Shown here: in pieces, positions 23,160 through 33,700 of the stretch
Numbering within the stretch: position 1 is the stretch's first letter
Layout of the letters: each line of letters begins with the position of its first letter
NCBI RefSeq assembly: GCF_030272615.1
Contig: NC_081411.1
Span: 838,602,136 to 838,666,135, forward strand
Source of the DNA: Cryptomeria japonica
Taxonomy: Eukaryota; Streptophyta; Pinopsida; Cupressales; Cupressaceae
DNA length: 64,000 bases
Direction: 5' to 3'
Notes under the pieces: generated by a model
What the model saw: only the letters and a program-made list of their open reading frames with translations
Databases searched by the model: none
What the model was told of the DNA's origin: nothing
Program-made: the position numbers and the translations under genes

Positions 23160-24460
23160 ATGAAGATTATCTCTTGGAATATTAGGGGACTTAATAATCC
23201 TCATAAACACTATATTATTAGGAATATGATAAGGGATAGTAAACTAATGTTTCTCTAATTCAAGAGACCAAAATGAGTAGAGAAAAAGTGGAATCTTTGA
23301 AGTTTTTTTAAAAATGGGAGTATCAGTGGTGGTAGCTCAGAAGGTGCTTCGAGAGGCATAGCTACCATTTGGAATCTTAATAGTGTCAAAGGCCATGTTC
23401 TTATCCAAGAAAATAATATATCTTTCATTAGATTTGAGCATTTAAAAGATGGAACATATGGGTCCTCACCAACATTTATGCACCCAACACCTTGAAAGCT
23501 AGAAACTCCTTCTAGAAAAAACTTATAGAAACTAGGGACAACTTTAAGAATCTTAGCTGGCTAGTCATGGGAGGCTTTAATACTCCTTTGAGAGAGGAGG
23601 AAAAATTTGGTGGAAGCCCCTCTTAGTTGGAAAGTAGGTTGGCTCTTATGGACTTCATAAATACACAGGCTCTCAACGATGTGGAGATACAGGGATGCAA
23701 TTACACATGGACTAATAGGAGAACTAGTAATGATCTTATCCAAGTTTGCCTTGACAGGGCTCTTATTTCTGATGAATGGTATAGACATTACTTCTTCTCC
23801 CTGTCTTCCCACATCTGAGTTGGGTCAGATGATTTTCCCATCACCTTCATTGCTGACCCAATTAATAGAAGAAGACATTTTCCTTTCAGATTTGAAAAAA
23901 TGTGGACTCATCACCCTGATATCACTTGTAATATTCATAAATGGTGGAGTATCCAAGTAGAGGGAACTCCTATGTATAGAGTTGTAAAGAAACTCAAAAG
24001 TGTTAAGGACAATATAAGACTCTAGAATAAATCCAGCTTTGGGAACATTTTTGAGGCCAAAGGTAAAGTCCAGGATGACCTTAAGAAAACATAGGACCAA
24101 ATTCAGAAGGATGGTTTCAGTACTGTGTCTATAGCTAAAGAAAATGAGACACTTAAAAAATACCATGAAATCATTGCTAAAGAGGAAATGTATTGGAAGC
24201 AGAGGTCAAGATGCATTTGGCTAAAGGAAGGAGATAGGAATACAATATTTTTTCATATGTCGACGATCAAACATAAAGCAAAAAATAGGATTACAAAACT
24301 AGCAGTGGACAATGGGGTACTAGTCAAGGAGGAAGAGATAAGGAATGAGGCCAAAAGGTACTTTTTGGAACTTCTAAGGGGGTATCACAGGTTGGACGTT
24401 GATGCTCAATCTTCTTTTCTTCAAAATATTTCTTATCTCATTGATGAGCAGATGAATGCC
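23160..24460 (+). pseudogene. LINE ORF2 endonuclease domain and linker
   Basis: The ATG at 23160 starts MKIISWNIRGLNNPHK, the classic first strand of the apurinic-type endonuclease. A frameshift near 23255 separates QETKMS from this start. Later pieces are NIYAPN, WLVMGGFNTPL, NYTWTNRR and LDRALISDEW, matching the usual domain order, although the expected GDFN is GGFN and the terminal SDH is SSH, so two catalytic positions are changed. The linker EEMYWKQRSRCIWLKEGDRNTIFFH is typical between endonuclease and reverse transcriptase. The protein would nick target DNA. Confidence 0.88.
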
Positions 24461-25680
24461 TCCCTTTCCCTTCGATCTTGGAAATCAAAAATGTTGTTTT
24501 TTCTTTTGATGGTAACAAAGCCCTTCATCCTGATGGCTTCCCCATGTTCTTTTTCCAAGATTTCTGGGACATTGTAGGGAAAGATGTTTCCGACGGGGTC
24601 AAGGAATTTTTTGGGGCTAGAAGAATTTTGAAATAAATTAATGGCACTTTCATTGAACTTATTCCCAAAACCCAAGGTGCTGACTCCATAGACAAGTTCA
24701 AACCAATCAGCTTATGTAATTCTTTTTATAAGATTACGTCCATGGTTCTTACCACCAGAATCTTGACTGTACTTCCTTCTTTGATTAATCATAAACAAAA
24801 TGGTTTTGTCCTAGGAAGACAAATTCTCGACTCCATTATTACTATCCATGAGAATATTCATTCTCTTGTTAGGGCTAAGAAATAGGGTCTCATTCTCAAG
24901 CTTGATCTCTCTAAGGCCTATGAACGGGTTGATTGGTCTTTTCTTGTGAAGGTTCTTGTGGCTTATGGTTTTTCCACCAAATGTGTTGACCTCTTCAGTC
25001 AACTTATTACCTCAGCCTCTATTGTTTTCCTTGTCAATGGTTCCCCATCCTCCTTCTTCCAAGCGTCTAGAGGACTGAGGCAAGGGGATCCCATTTTCCC
25101 TATCCTCTTCATTATTAGAGCTAAATGTTTTGGTAGGTCTACGAAAAACATGGTTATGCGAGGATTTTTTAAGGGACTCCAACCTTCTTCAGCTGATCTT
25201 ATCTTCTCTCACCAACAATTTATGGATGATACCATTGTCATGGGGGAATCAAGTATCTTAGAAGCTAGAACCCTGAAGGACACTCTTTGTAAGTTTGCCT
25301 ATGCATCTGGTCAGCTCATTAATTGGGTCAAAAGTGAATTTTTTCATCAATACACCAGAGAGAAGACAACATAGAATCAGTAAAATCCTAGAATGTCGAA
25401 TTGCTGATCTTCCTACCACTTATCTTGGCCTCCCCTTGGGTATTGCACCCCCTGATTCTTTGTGGAGCTCTCTAGTGAACAAATTTCATAAAAAGATAGC
25501 TGGTTGGAAAGGAGCCCTTTTAAGTTAGGCTAGAAAGCTTCAACTTCTTAAAGCTTCTCTTCAAAGCATACCTATCTATGCCCTAAGCCTTTTTAGAATT
25601 CCAATCAAGTATGCTGATGCAATTGAGAAAACTCAAAGAAAATTTCTATCATCAGAGGTTGAGGATAAAAAAAGAATGTC
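24461..25680 (+). pseudogene. LINE ORF2 reverse transcriptase
   Basis: Several frames joined by frameshifts and stops. ALHPDGFPMFFFQDFW, IELIPKTQGADSIDKFKPIS and LKLDLSKAYERVDW (motif A, Asp kept) are followed by RGLRQGDPI (motif B) and FMDDTIVMGES (motif C; family consensus FADD, so the middle residue is changed but both Asp remain). TYLGLPLG marks the thumb region. It would copy LINE RNA at the nicked target. Confidence 0.92.
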
Positions 25681-27288
25681 TCTTGTGGCTTGGGATCAGG
25701 TATGCAGACCAAAAATTAAAGGAGGTCTAGGCCTAAGAAGAATTTGGATCTTAAATGAAGCTCTCCTGTCTAAACAGGTTTGGAGAATGTTCCACTCAGA
25801 TAGTGAATGGTGTAAAATCTGGCGAGGTAAGTACTCTCTTTTGCCCTCCTCTCTTTCCTCTTTTATCAATTCTAAAATCAGTATTTATGGGTCCCATATC
25901 TGGAATCATGCCTTTAAGTGCAAAGATAGCATTGCCAAAGGTGTTACATGGAAAGTAGGCAATGGTAGGAAAGTTAACTTTTGGGAAGGCCCCTAGCTTT
26001 TTGATAAACCTTTGACTGATTTCCCAAAATGGGCCCCTTATGCCTCCTCCTATATTAGAACTTTTGGTCCTTTAGTTGAAGGGTATTGGACTAGTAATAA
26101 ATGGCAGAACATAGAAAGTATTCACCCAAGCCTTATCAAGCCCAAAAATCATCTATCTTCAGCCTCGTTGAATAAAGAGGAAGACTCCCTCATTTGGAAA
26201 TATGAACCTAAAGGTAATATCAATGTCTCTTCAATGTATGGTGTTCTCTTCCCCACCCTTCTGAAAATACTTTCTAGTCTAAAGCTTGGTTAAAGGGTCT
26301 GACCCCCAAAATTAACTTTTTCTATTGGACTATTCTTCAAAATAAAATCTTGACCTTAGATAACCTCAAGGGTAGAGGATTTGCCTTTCCTAATAGATGT
26401 GCTTTGTGTCTTAAGGAGGAAGAGTCAGAGGACCATCTAGCTATCCACTATTCCTATTCTGCTTCTATCTGAGAAAGATTTCTTAAGAATTTTTGCATTG
26501 ATTGGGTGTTTCCTAACACTATCAATGAGTTGTTCTACTCCTGGAATTACCATTGGTCTAACTCTTTTTTGAGATCTTTGTGGCAGCTATCTCTCCCTCA
26601 CATCTTGTGGGGATTATGGAAAGAAAGAAACAATCATATTTTTAGGGAAACTTCTCTTACTCAGAATATTGTGTTCCAGAAAATACAATGGGTGATTGTG
26701 GAGAACATTGGGATCATTGGGGGTCCCTTCTTTTTGACCGACCCATTGGAATCTCACATTTTAAGTTCCTAGAATTTGAAGAATGCTAGCAGCTCTGACC
26801 CCAAGCAAAATAAAAGATTAGAAGGAAGATGGAAAACTCCCCCTCATGGTTGGTTCAAAGTCAATTTTGATGGTGCTACAAAAGGTAATCCGGGCCCTGT
26901 GGGTTGTGGAGCTATTCTTAGAGATGACAAAGGTATATGCAAGGAAATGATTGTTGTTCCAATAGGAAGCCAAACAAACCACAAGGCAGAAGCAATGGCA
27001 ACACTCCAAGGTATTCTCCTCACAAAAAGATGAAATTGCCCCTACATATGGATTGAAGGGGACTCTAACAACAACATCAAATGCCTCAAGGGGACCTCTA
27101 AGCCCTCATAGTCTATCAATAACATTATAAAGGCTGCTAGAGACCTCATTAACACTTTTGAGAAAAGTTACATATCTCATATCTACCGTGAAGCAAATGG
27201 TTTTGTTGACTAGGCAGCCAATGTAGCGATCAATCAACACGAAATGATTACTTGGAAGGGAGAACAAGGCCTCCTAGAGGATATCTGA
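25681..27288 (+). pseudogene. LINE ORF2 C-terminus: zinc-binding domain and RNase H
   Basis: LVAWDQVCRPKIKGGLGLR leads into the reverse-transcriptase-associated zinc region (CALCLKEEESEDHLAIHYSYS, about 26400). RNase H begins at about 26850 with FDGATKGNPGPVGCGAILRD, followed by KAEAMATLQG, IEGDSNNNIKCLKG and HIYREANGFVD-stop-AAN. The stop at 27213 replaces the conserved Trp codon (TGG to TAG). It ends at the TGA at 27286. RNase H of this type is common in plant L1 elements. Confidence 0.9.
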
Positions 27289-27521
27289 TTACTCATTTTA
27301 AAGGACCGATACAATAGCACCCCAAAGATCATTAATGTACAAAAAAATAATGAAACAGATTAAAAGGAGTACTTCGAGCAATTATAATATTTTTCAACAC
27401 CCTTTATTATAACACTCAATCTATCACTTCCCATGCTTTCTAGGTAAATTTGGTAGCTCTAAGAAACTCTCTATCTAAAGCTCTCTGCAAGTTTTGACAC
27501 TTGGCTCTAAATAGCAAAAAT
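27289..27521 (+). other. Spacer between LINE ORF2 and the additional ORF
   Basis: AT-rich, with stops in all frames I read. It could hold an internal leader but shows no recognised signal. Confidence 0.4.
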
Positions 27522-29231
27522 ATGGGAGTAAATAGGCACCTCTACAAGCCTAGTAGTTGTAAGGAATGGAAGCAAAAGGAGGCGGTCTGGAACATTCTGC
27601 AGAAGGGTGGGTTTTCAAAATTTATAAAGAGGCTCCATGGATGGGACGCCACAGTCACTAATTTCTTTTGTAAAAACTGGAGAAAGGGCACTTTGAAGAT
27701 GGGAGACTAGTCTGTTGTCATAGATGAAGACCTTATTTCCCAAGCCACGAGACTCCGAAGGGAAGGAAGCAACTACTACAGAGACAGAAAAGTGAGCAAG
27801 AAGGCCATTGAAAGATATCCTGAAACTGAAAAGGAGAAAAAACACCTGACACTTGGCCAAGCTAAGTAAAACTTACTACCCCCTAGGGCTTTTGTTAAAC
27901 CATGGAGGGAGGTCCTTTTTGTTATAATGTGCTATATTACTTTGGATGGTAGATTCACAAAAGTATATGGCTACCATTTTGTTTTGATGAATTATTTTAG
28001 GCATGACAAGAAGGTTAACATTCCATATTTTCTATTATGTTATATGAATGCCACCATTAAGGCCTATAAAGAGAACCCTATGGGTGACACTGCCATGCAT
28101 CAAGGCTTAATGGTTCTTATTTGTGATCACCTCAAGGCTAACCAAATAGCTTGCCTGCAGCCCTCTATTTCTTAGTCTGCGAGGGATGGGTCAGACTCTA
28201 TTTTTTCTTTGGATGAGGTTTCTGACAGTGATCCAATGAGTGAATTTGAGGAGAGTATGGATCACTCGAAAGTTCAAGTAGGTAAGAAGAGGAAACATTT
28301 GAAAACCAGGCCTTCCTCCTCAAAGGGCAAGAAATCTAAAGGCAAAATTCTCTAGATAAGCTCCTCCTCCTCGGAGGTCTTTGAATATTTAGAGAAGGAC
28401 AAACCCTAGGGTTCTCTGAAAAAGAAAACTAAAGCCCATATTCAAACTAGAAATAAACAAAAGAGAAAGGATGAGAATGTGAAGGAGCTAGAGGAACATA
28501 AACAGAAAAAGATTTTGGATGTTGACCAGAACTTGGAGGAGGTGACTACTGGAGAAGTTCATAGGGCTGAAGATAAAGCTACTGTTGGTGACACCCCAAA
28601 TAAGGAACAAAAAAACTCCAGTAAGATAGATGCCCCCTCAAACCCTCCTCCTCGGGGTTTGAAAGGTTTTATGGACACTATGGAATGGTTAATCACCAAT
28701 TACAAGAAAGTTGTTGATGACAACAAAAAGCTCAGCCACAGAATCCAGATTCTGGAAACTATCAACACTGATGAAGGGAAGACTATGGTAGATTATATGG
28801 ATTACTTGACAAATATTGTTGCTAAAGCTGAAAAATAAGACTCTTTCAACCCCACATTCGAGAAAATTGAGAAAGACTTGCTAGAGAGGAAAGCGAATGC
28901 TAATGCTATGGATCAAACTATGTCAGGAACTGTCAGTGAAGTCACCAAAATTGAGGAATGTCTCAAAAGTATTGCAGAGCATAGCTTAAACATTCTGAAG
29001 GTCTCTGCTAGAAATACCAAAACTCTCATTAGCAAATTGGATGAGGAGAAGGACATCCTAGAAATTGACCCTGACAATGAAGGTACAAGAGATGTTCAGG
29101 GACCCAGAACAAGAACTAGAGGTAAAAAGAAGGAGAAGAAACCTAATAAGGACCTAGATGAACTCAAAGTTGTTGCGGCCACCTATGACCAGTTGGTGAT
29201 TAAGGCGGAGGACCTCCTGAAGACTCTTTAA
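27522..29231 (+). pseudogene. Additional 3' ORF of the LINE (ORF3)
   Basis: A single frame of about 570 codons with no frameshift, only in-frame stops near 27708, 27867, 28173, 28353, 28407 and 28836, most of them explained by Trp or Gln codons turned into TAG/TAA. The first 220 residues are a folded-looking domain with RGFKPW-like FVKPWREVLF, GYHFVLMNYFRHDKK, IPYFLLCYMNATIKAY and MHQGLMVLICDHLK. Next come an acidic SDSD patch, a Lys-rich linker (GKKRKHLK, KGKKSKGK, NKQKRKDE) and coiled-coil C-terminal segments (NNKKLSHRIQILE; NTKTLISKLDEEKD). LINEs normally encode two ORFs. The layout parallels the extra ORF of E1. Function unknown. Confidence 0.6.
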
Positions 29232-29419
29232 CTGTGCAGTGTTTTCCTAGTTTTTGTTGTTTTGATGTTTCTATCTTTTGTTGTCCTTTCTATTTATTGG
29301 CTTTTTTGCCAATCATTTTGTAAGCAGTTTTTTATAGTCTGGATACTCTATGATGATACTACTTAATCTCCTATGTTAAAGGTTTCAGGTCCTGAAAACC
29401 TATTTTTCTTATTAATCAG
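29232..29419 (+). other. 3' untranslated region of the LINE
   Basis: T-rich 188 bp with an inverted pair near 29300 (TTGGCTTTTTTGCCAA) that could form a hairpin. It ends without a poly(A) tail at the 16-bp target duplication. Confidence 0.5.
29300..29315 (+). other. Small hairpin in the LINE 3' end
   Basis: TTGGC-TTTTTT-GCCAA is a perfect 5-bp stem around a T6 loop. Hairpins near the 3' end of some LINE RNAs help reverse transcriptase recognise the template. Here that is only a possibility. Confidence 0.45.
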
Positions 29420-30777
29420 AACTTTTGTGAGAAACATGGTATAAGAAGCCACATTTTCCTCTCCTTGGATACCTCAACAGAATGGAGTTGTGAAAAGGAA
29501 GAAAAAAACTATCTTGGATGTTGCTAGAACAATGATGATGGAAGCTAGTCTACCTCATATCTACTGGAGAGAAGCAGTGAGCACAATGGTTTATACATTC
29601 AACAAAGTACATATCAAAGGAGCAAACGGTAAGACACCTTATGAATTATGGTTTGGTAATACACCCACAGTTAAGTATTTCAGAATCTTTGGTAGTAAAT
29701 GTTATATCAGGAGAGATGATATCATTGGAAAATTTGACCCTAGATGTGATGAAGGCATATTTCATAGTTATTCTAATGAAAGAAAGTCATATAGATGTTA
29801 TAACAAGAGATTGCAGAGAATTATGCAGAGTGCTAATGTGAAAGTGGGTGAGCTAAATAGAGGTCAAATCAAAGTTTATGAGAAGGAACCAGGGTGGAAA
29901 TGATTACATCTGAACTGGTAGCACCTTTACCGGAACAAAGTGTTGAACTAGTTGCTCCAAAAGTATTAGAAAGTTCTATAGTAACTGAAGGTATGTGAGA
30001 TTAAATCATTTAGGAGATCAGATCGTTGGGGATAAGAACAATGGAATAATGACAAGAAGAAGGTTGACAACTAATAAGGTGTGTTTAATTTCTTAAGTTG
30101 ACCCAGTATCAGTAATTGAGGCATGTAAAGATGAATATAGGTTGAAAGCTATGGAAGAAGAATTAGATCAGATTGAGAAAAATAACACATGAACTTTAGT
30201 TCCCTGGCCTAAAAATAAGAATGTTATTATAACTAAATGGGTTTTTAGGAATAAATTGATTGAGGATGGTCAAGTTGTAAGGAATAAGGCTAGATTTGTT
30301 TGTAAAGGATATTCTCAGAAGGAAGGAATTGATTATGGAGATACTTTAGCACCTATACCTAGGATTGAAGCTGTAAGATTATTTCTTGCATGTGCTACCC
30401 ACAAGAACTATAAGGTTTATCAGATGGATGTTAAGTCTGCATTTTTTAATGGAGATCTTAAAGAGGAAGTTTATATTGAGAAACCTGATGGTTTTTCACT
30501 GTCATATGATACAAACATGGTTTGCAGGTTAAGGAAAGCTTTATATGGATTGAAACAAGCACCTAGAGATTGGTATGCAAGGTTGGATAAATATCTTTTG
30601 AAGCTTGGTTTTACCACAGGTAATGCTGACAGTAATTTATATTATAAGATCACTGATGATGATATACTGATTATTGAAGTATTTGTTGAGGACATTATTT
30701 TTGGAGGTGAAGATAAGTTGTGAAAGCAATTTGCTAACAATATGAAGAATGAATCTGATGTGTCTATGATTGGGGAA
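29420..30777 (+). pseudogene. Copia A segment 3: integrase C-terminus and reverse transcriptase
   Basis: Resumes at CEKHGIR, then (after a frame change) PQQNGVV, YELWFGNTPTVKYFRIFGSKCY and DEGIFHSYS of integrase. After a degraded linker, KWVFRNKLIEDGQVV starts the reverse transcriptase, with FVCKGYSQKEGIDYGDT, YQMDVKSAFFNGDLKEEVYIEKPDGF, KALYGLKQAPRDWYARL and FVEDIIFGG. The last should be YVDD, so the first catalytic Asp is Glu. It is interrupted after SMIGE by element C, then continues as MKFFLGL at 37147. Confidence 0.9.
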
Positions 30778-32128
30778 TGTTGGCATTTGCATGAAGATTG
30801 CATTAATGATATGTTATGTTGTCATTGATGTCAATTAAATGGTAATGATGTTGTTGTAATATTGTTACTGTAAATGGTAGGAAGAATTTGTTAACTGAAC
30901 CAATAACTAGTGTAAACCTTATCTATTGTTGTAATCAGTAAACCCTACCTATTATTTTTGATAAACCCTAACCGATTAAGTTTGGTGAATTGGTTATATT
31001 GGTTTATGATTTGATGATGAGCAGTAATGATGATGACACACATGATTATTGTATGAAGAGAATTCCAAGAGATTTTGGCAAGTTGTTGTAACAGTTTTTA
31101 TCTAAGGAATGAGAAAATGTATTGCATCTAATGCAAAGCATGTGATGAGTTACTAAGTTCAATGAAGTGGTGATCAAGGAGTGATCAAGGTTTTCTTGAT
31201 TGATGTGCATAGATTTCTATGTAATCCAATTGTCATACTTGAAGCGAATTTGTTTATAATCTCGATGAGAGTTAGGTTTTTATTGTGTTACCGACCTGAT
31301 TGATTTGTATTTAAGGTCAATGAAGTTCTTTAGTTTTAAGAGAGTTGGCAAAGAGATAGACACGGTTCAGTTGAGTGTGTGGTTGATAAACTAGATGGCG
31401 TATCTGCAGTTTGAGTAAAGGCAGATAGGAGCATGAAATGGATCTGATCAAGCAAGTGAAGTGCTATTCAGACACATCAATAAACTCCTATTGTTTTCTA
31501 ACAATTACAACAAAATTGAAATCTCCTAACTGGGTAAGCTCTAACAAGCTTTGTGCTATTCAAATCCTCTAACAAGGTGGTCCATTAGATTGGATTTTCA
31601 AATCCTCTACCAAGGTTACTCCTTACAGGGTATTGCTTCTAACAAGGCATTTGTAGTTAATCCCTTAACTGGGTGATTCCTAATAGAATCAGTTCTTAAC
31701 AGGACTTTTGGTAAAGCTTTAACAAGATACGCTCCTAACAGGGCAAACTTCAGAAGAGTTCAGATAGTTATCTTGTGAGTCTCATCTCACTATGGTTTTT
31801 ACCTATTTGGGTTTCCACATTAAAAATATTTGTGTCAAGTGGTGAATGTTTTTGTGGTTATGTTTTCATGGTTGATTTACTTAACTACTTAACTATTTTT
31901 AATAAGTCATGATAACTGGAAGTATTGAGATACGAAGAAGTTGTTTACTGTTAATTTGTTGTAACAGACAACTGGTTTATCTTATGAGTTTTTATCTTGA
32001 TGGAGTTATTATTCTAAGTTTACTTTGAGAGATTGATTGGTGAAGTTTATTATTAGTTTTTCTATCTACTAATTCACCCCCCCCTCTCAGTAGTTGACTG
32101 GATACTTTATTCTTTCATCATACCATCA
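30778..32128 (+). repeat. 5' LTR of copia C
   Basis: 1351 bp, beginning TGTTGGCATTTGCATGAAG and ending TTTCATCATACCATCA. Matches 35803-37141 closely. Several short phrases of the type TCCTCTAACAAGG, TAACAGGGTAT and CCTTAACTGGGTGA recur around 31520-31750, a diffuse internal repeat shared by both copies. Confidence 0.9.
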
Positions 32129-32130
32129 AT

Positions 32131-32142
32131 TGGTATCAAAGC
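32131..32142 (+). promoter_or_regulatory. Primer-binding site of copia C
   Basis: TGGTATCAAAGC, one mismatch from the initiator tRNA-Met site, two bases after the LTR. Confidence 0.88.
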
Positions 32143-32200
32143 TATTCAGCTCCTCTAAGGTCTAAGCCTAACATCTTGAGGTAAAGATCTGTTGATCACA

Positions 32201-32643
32201 ATGAAGAAGGAAGGTGTGAAGTTTAATAGAGATAACTATGGGATATGGAGTGATAGAATGAAAATTTATATCAAGAGTCTGGGAAGTTAGTATTGGGAAC
32301 ATTTCGATACTAAAGAAGACATTGTGTTTGTAGCCATTAAAGAAGAGATGTCAAACCATGAGGCATTAGTATCGAGGATGGATAACTCTAATGATTGGAT
32401 CATTGATAGTGGTTGTTCACATCACATGACCGGTGATCAGAGAAAATTTATTTCTCTAAAGGAATTTGATGGTGGAGTTGTAAGATTTGGTAATCACTCA
32501 CCCTACATGGTTAAAGGTAAGGGAACTACTTCTCTTAATGGAAATAGTAGTGCAGATGATGTCTATTGGGTTGAAGGTCTAAAGAACAATCTTTTGAGTG
32601 TGGCACAACTCAATGACAAAGGATACCCATTGGAATATTAAAA
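32201..32643 (+). pseudogene. Copia C: truncated gag joined to protease
   Basis: The ATG at 32201 begins MKKEGVKFNRDNYGIWSDRMK, the first 30 residues of gag. After a stop near 32289 and only about 12 further codons, the frame is already at FVAIKEEM, the segment just before protease. WIIDSGCSHHMTGD (32395-32436) has an intact Asp-Ser-Gly. So an internal deletion removed about 80% of gag, including the UBN2 region and the zinc knuckle. LSVAQLNDKGY ends the segment at the stop after 32638. The element could not make its own capsid. Confidence 0.88.
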
Positions 32644-32647
32644 TGAT

Positions 32648-33700
32648 ATGTGCAATATCTATGAAAATAAAGGTGAATTGATTGCAACTAGGAAGCAAAC
32701 TAAAGGTAACTTGTTTCATCTTAATCCTAAAGTCAGCAACTGTTTAATTGTAAAGATAGATGATAGTTGGCTTTGGCATAGGATATTTTGTCATATAAAC
32801 TTTTATAACATTGTTAAAGTGAGTAAGTTCAAGATAGTGAGAGGTTTGCCTCAATTAAACAAACTACTTAATTCTTTGTGCAAAGAATGTTAGTTCGGAA
32901 AGATGACAACCTCAACATTCAAGAAAAACACTTTTTCAGCAGAACATTTGTTAGATTTGGTTCATATAGATCTTTGTGGACCAATAAGAACAAAAAGTAT
33001 TTAAGGTGATTGATATTTCATGATCTTCACCTGATGATTGCTCAAGGATGATGTGGGTCACATTCTTGAAGGATAAGACTAAATCTTTTGGTAAGTTCAA
33101 GGCATTCAGGGCCTTAGCTGAGAAAGAGAGCAGTAAGAAGATAAAGTGTCCAAGGATAGATCAAGGCGGTGAATTTACTTTTGAGGAATTCACTAGGTAT
33201 TGTCAAGGAAATGGAATCAAGCGGTAGCTTTCTACACCAAGGACACCACAACAAAATGGTATCACAAAGAGAAACAACTAGTTATTTGTTGAAGCTGCTA
33301 GGACGATGTTGATACAAGGAGGTGTAGCAAAAACTTTCTGGAGAGAAGTTGTCAAGACAACTGTCTACACTATGAACCAGATTCTAGTAAAGAGAGGTAA
33401 GGACAAGATTCCTTATGAATATTGGTATGGTAGATCACCTAATGTTAGTTATTTTAGAATATTTGGAAGCAAATGTTTTATTAAGACAGGTGATTATATT
33501 AGAAAATTTGAGGCTAAAAGTGATGAAGGTATATTTATTGGCTATTCCACCAAGACTAAGGCCTACAAGTGTTTAAAAACCAAAGACACAAAATTGTTGA
33601 GAGTGTTGATATTTGAGTGGATAAATTTCCTGAAGTCTCAGAGGAAACCAGTTCAGAGAAAAAGGATGAAGATCCTTGCATATTTTTTTTTGAACTAGAA
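32648..33700 (+). pseudogene. Copia C integrase
   Basis: FHLNPKV, SWLWHRIFCHINFYN and NSLCKEC form the zinc-binding part (first His pair altered). The DDE core is recognisable as DLVHIDLCGPIRTKS, then a frameshift and stops near 33000-33060 where YFMIF and DDCSRMMWVTFLKDK occur, and DQGGEFTFEEF near 33160. The C-terminal part (33306-33600) is open: YEYWYGRSPNVSYFRIFGSKCF and DEGIFIGYSTKTKAYKC. Confidence 0.85.

Larger units (their letters stand above)
21463..29419 (+). mobile_element. L: L1-type LINE with an additional 3' ORF
   Basis: A 7.96-kb insertion flanked by a 16-bp target duplication, AACTTGTGTGAGAAAC (21447-21462) and AACTTTTGTGAGAAAC (29420-29435), 15 of 16 identical. No LTRs. ORF1 (DUF4283-type RNA-binding protein) and ORF2 (endonuclease, reverse transcriptase, zinc-binding reverse-transcriptase-associated domain, RNase H) are typical of plant L1 elements. 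A third long frame (27522-29231) follows RNase H inside the same duplication. There is no poly(A) tail at the 3' end, which closes with TTTTTCTTATTAATCAG. Long duplications of variable length and no LTRs fit target-primed reverse transcription. Confidence 0.9.
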
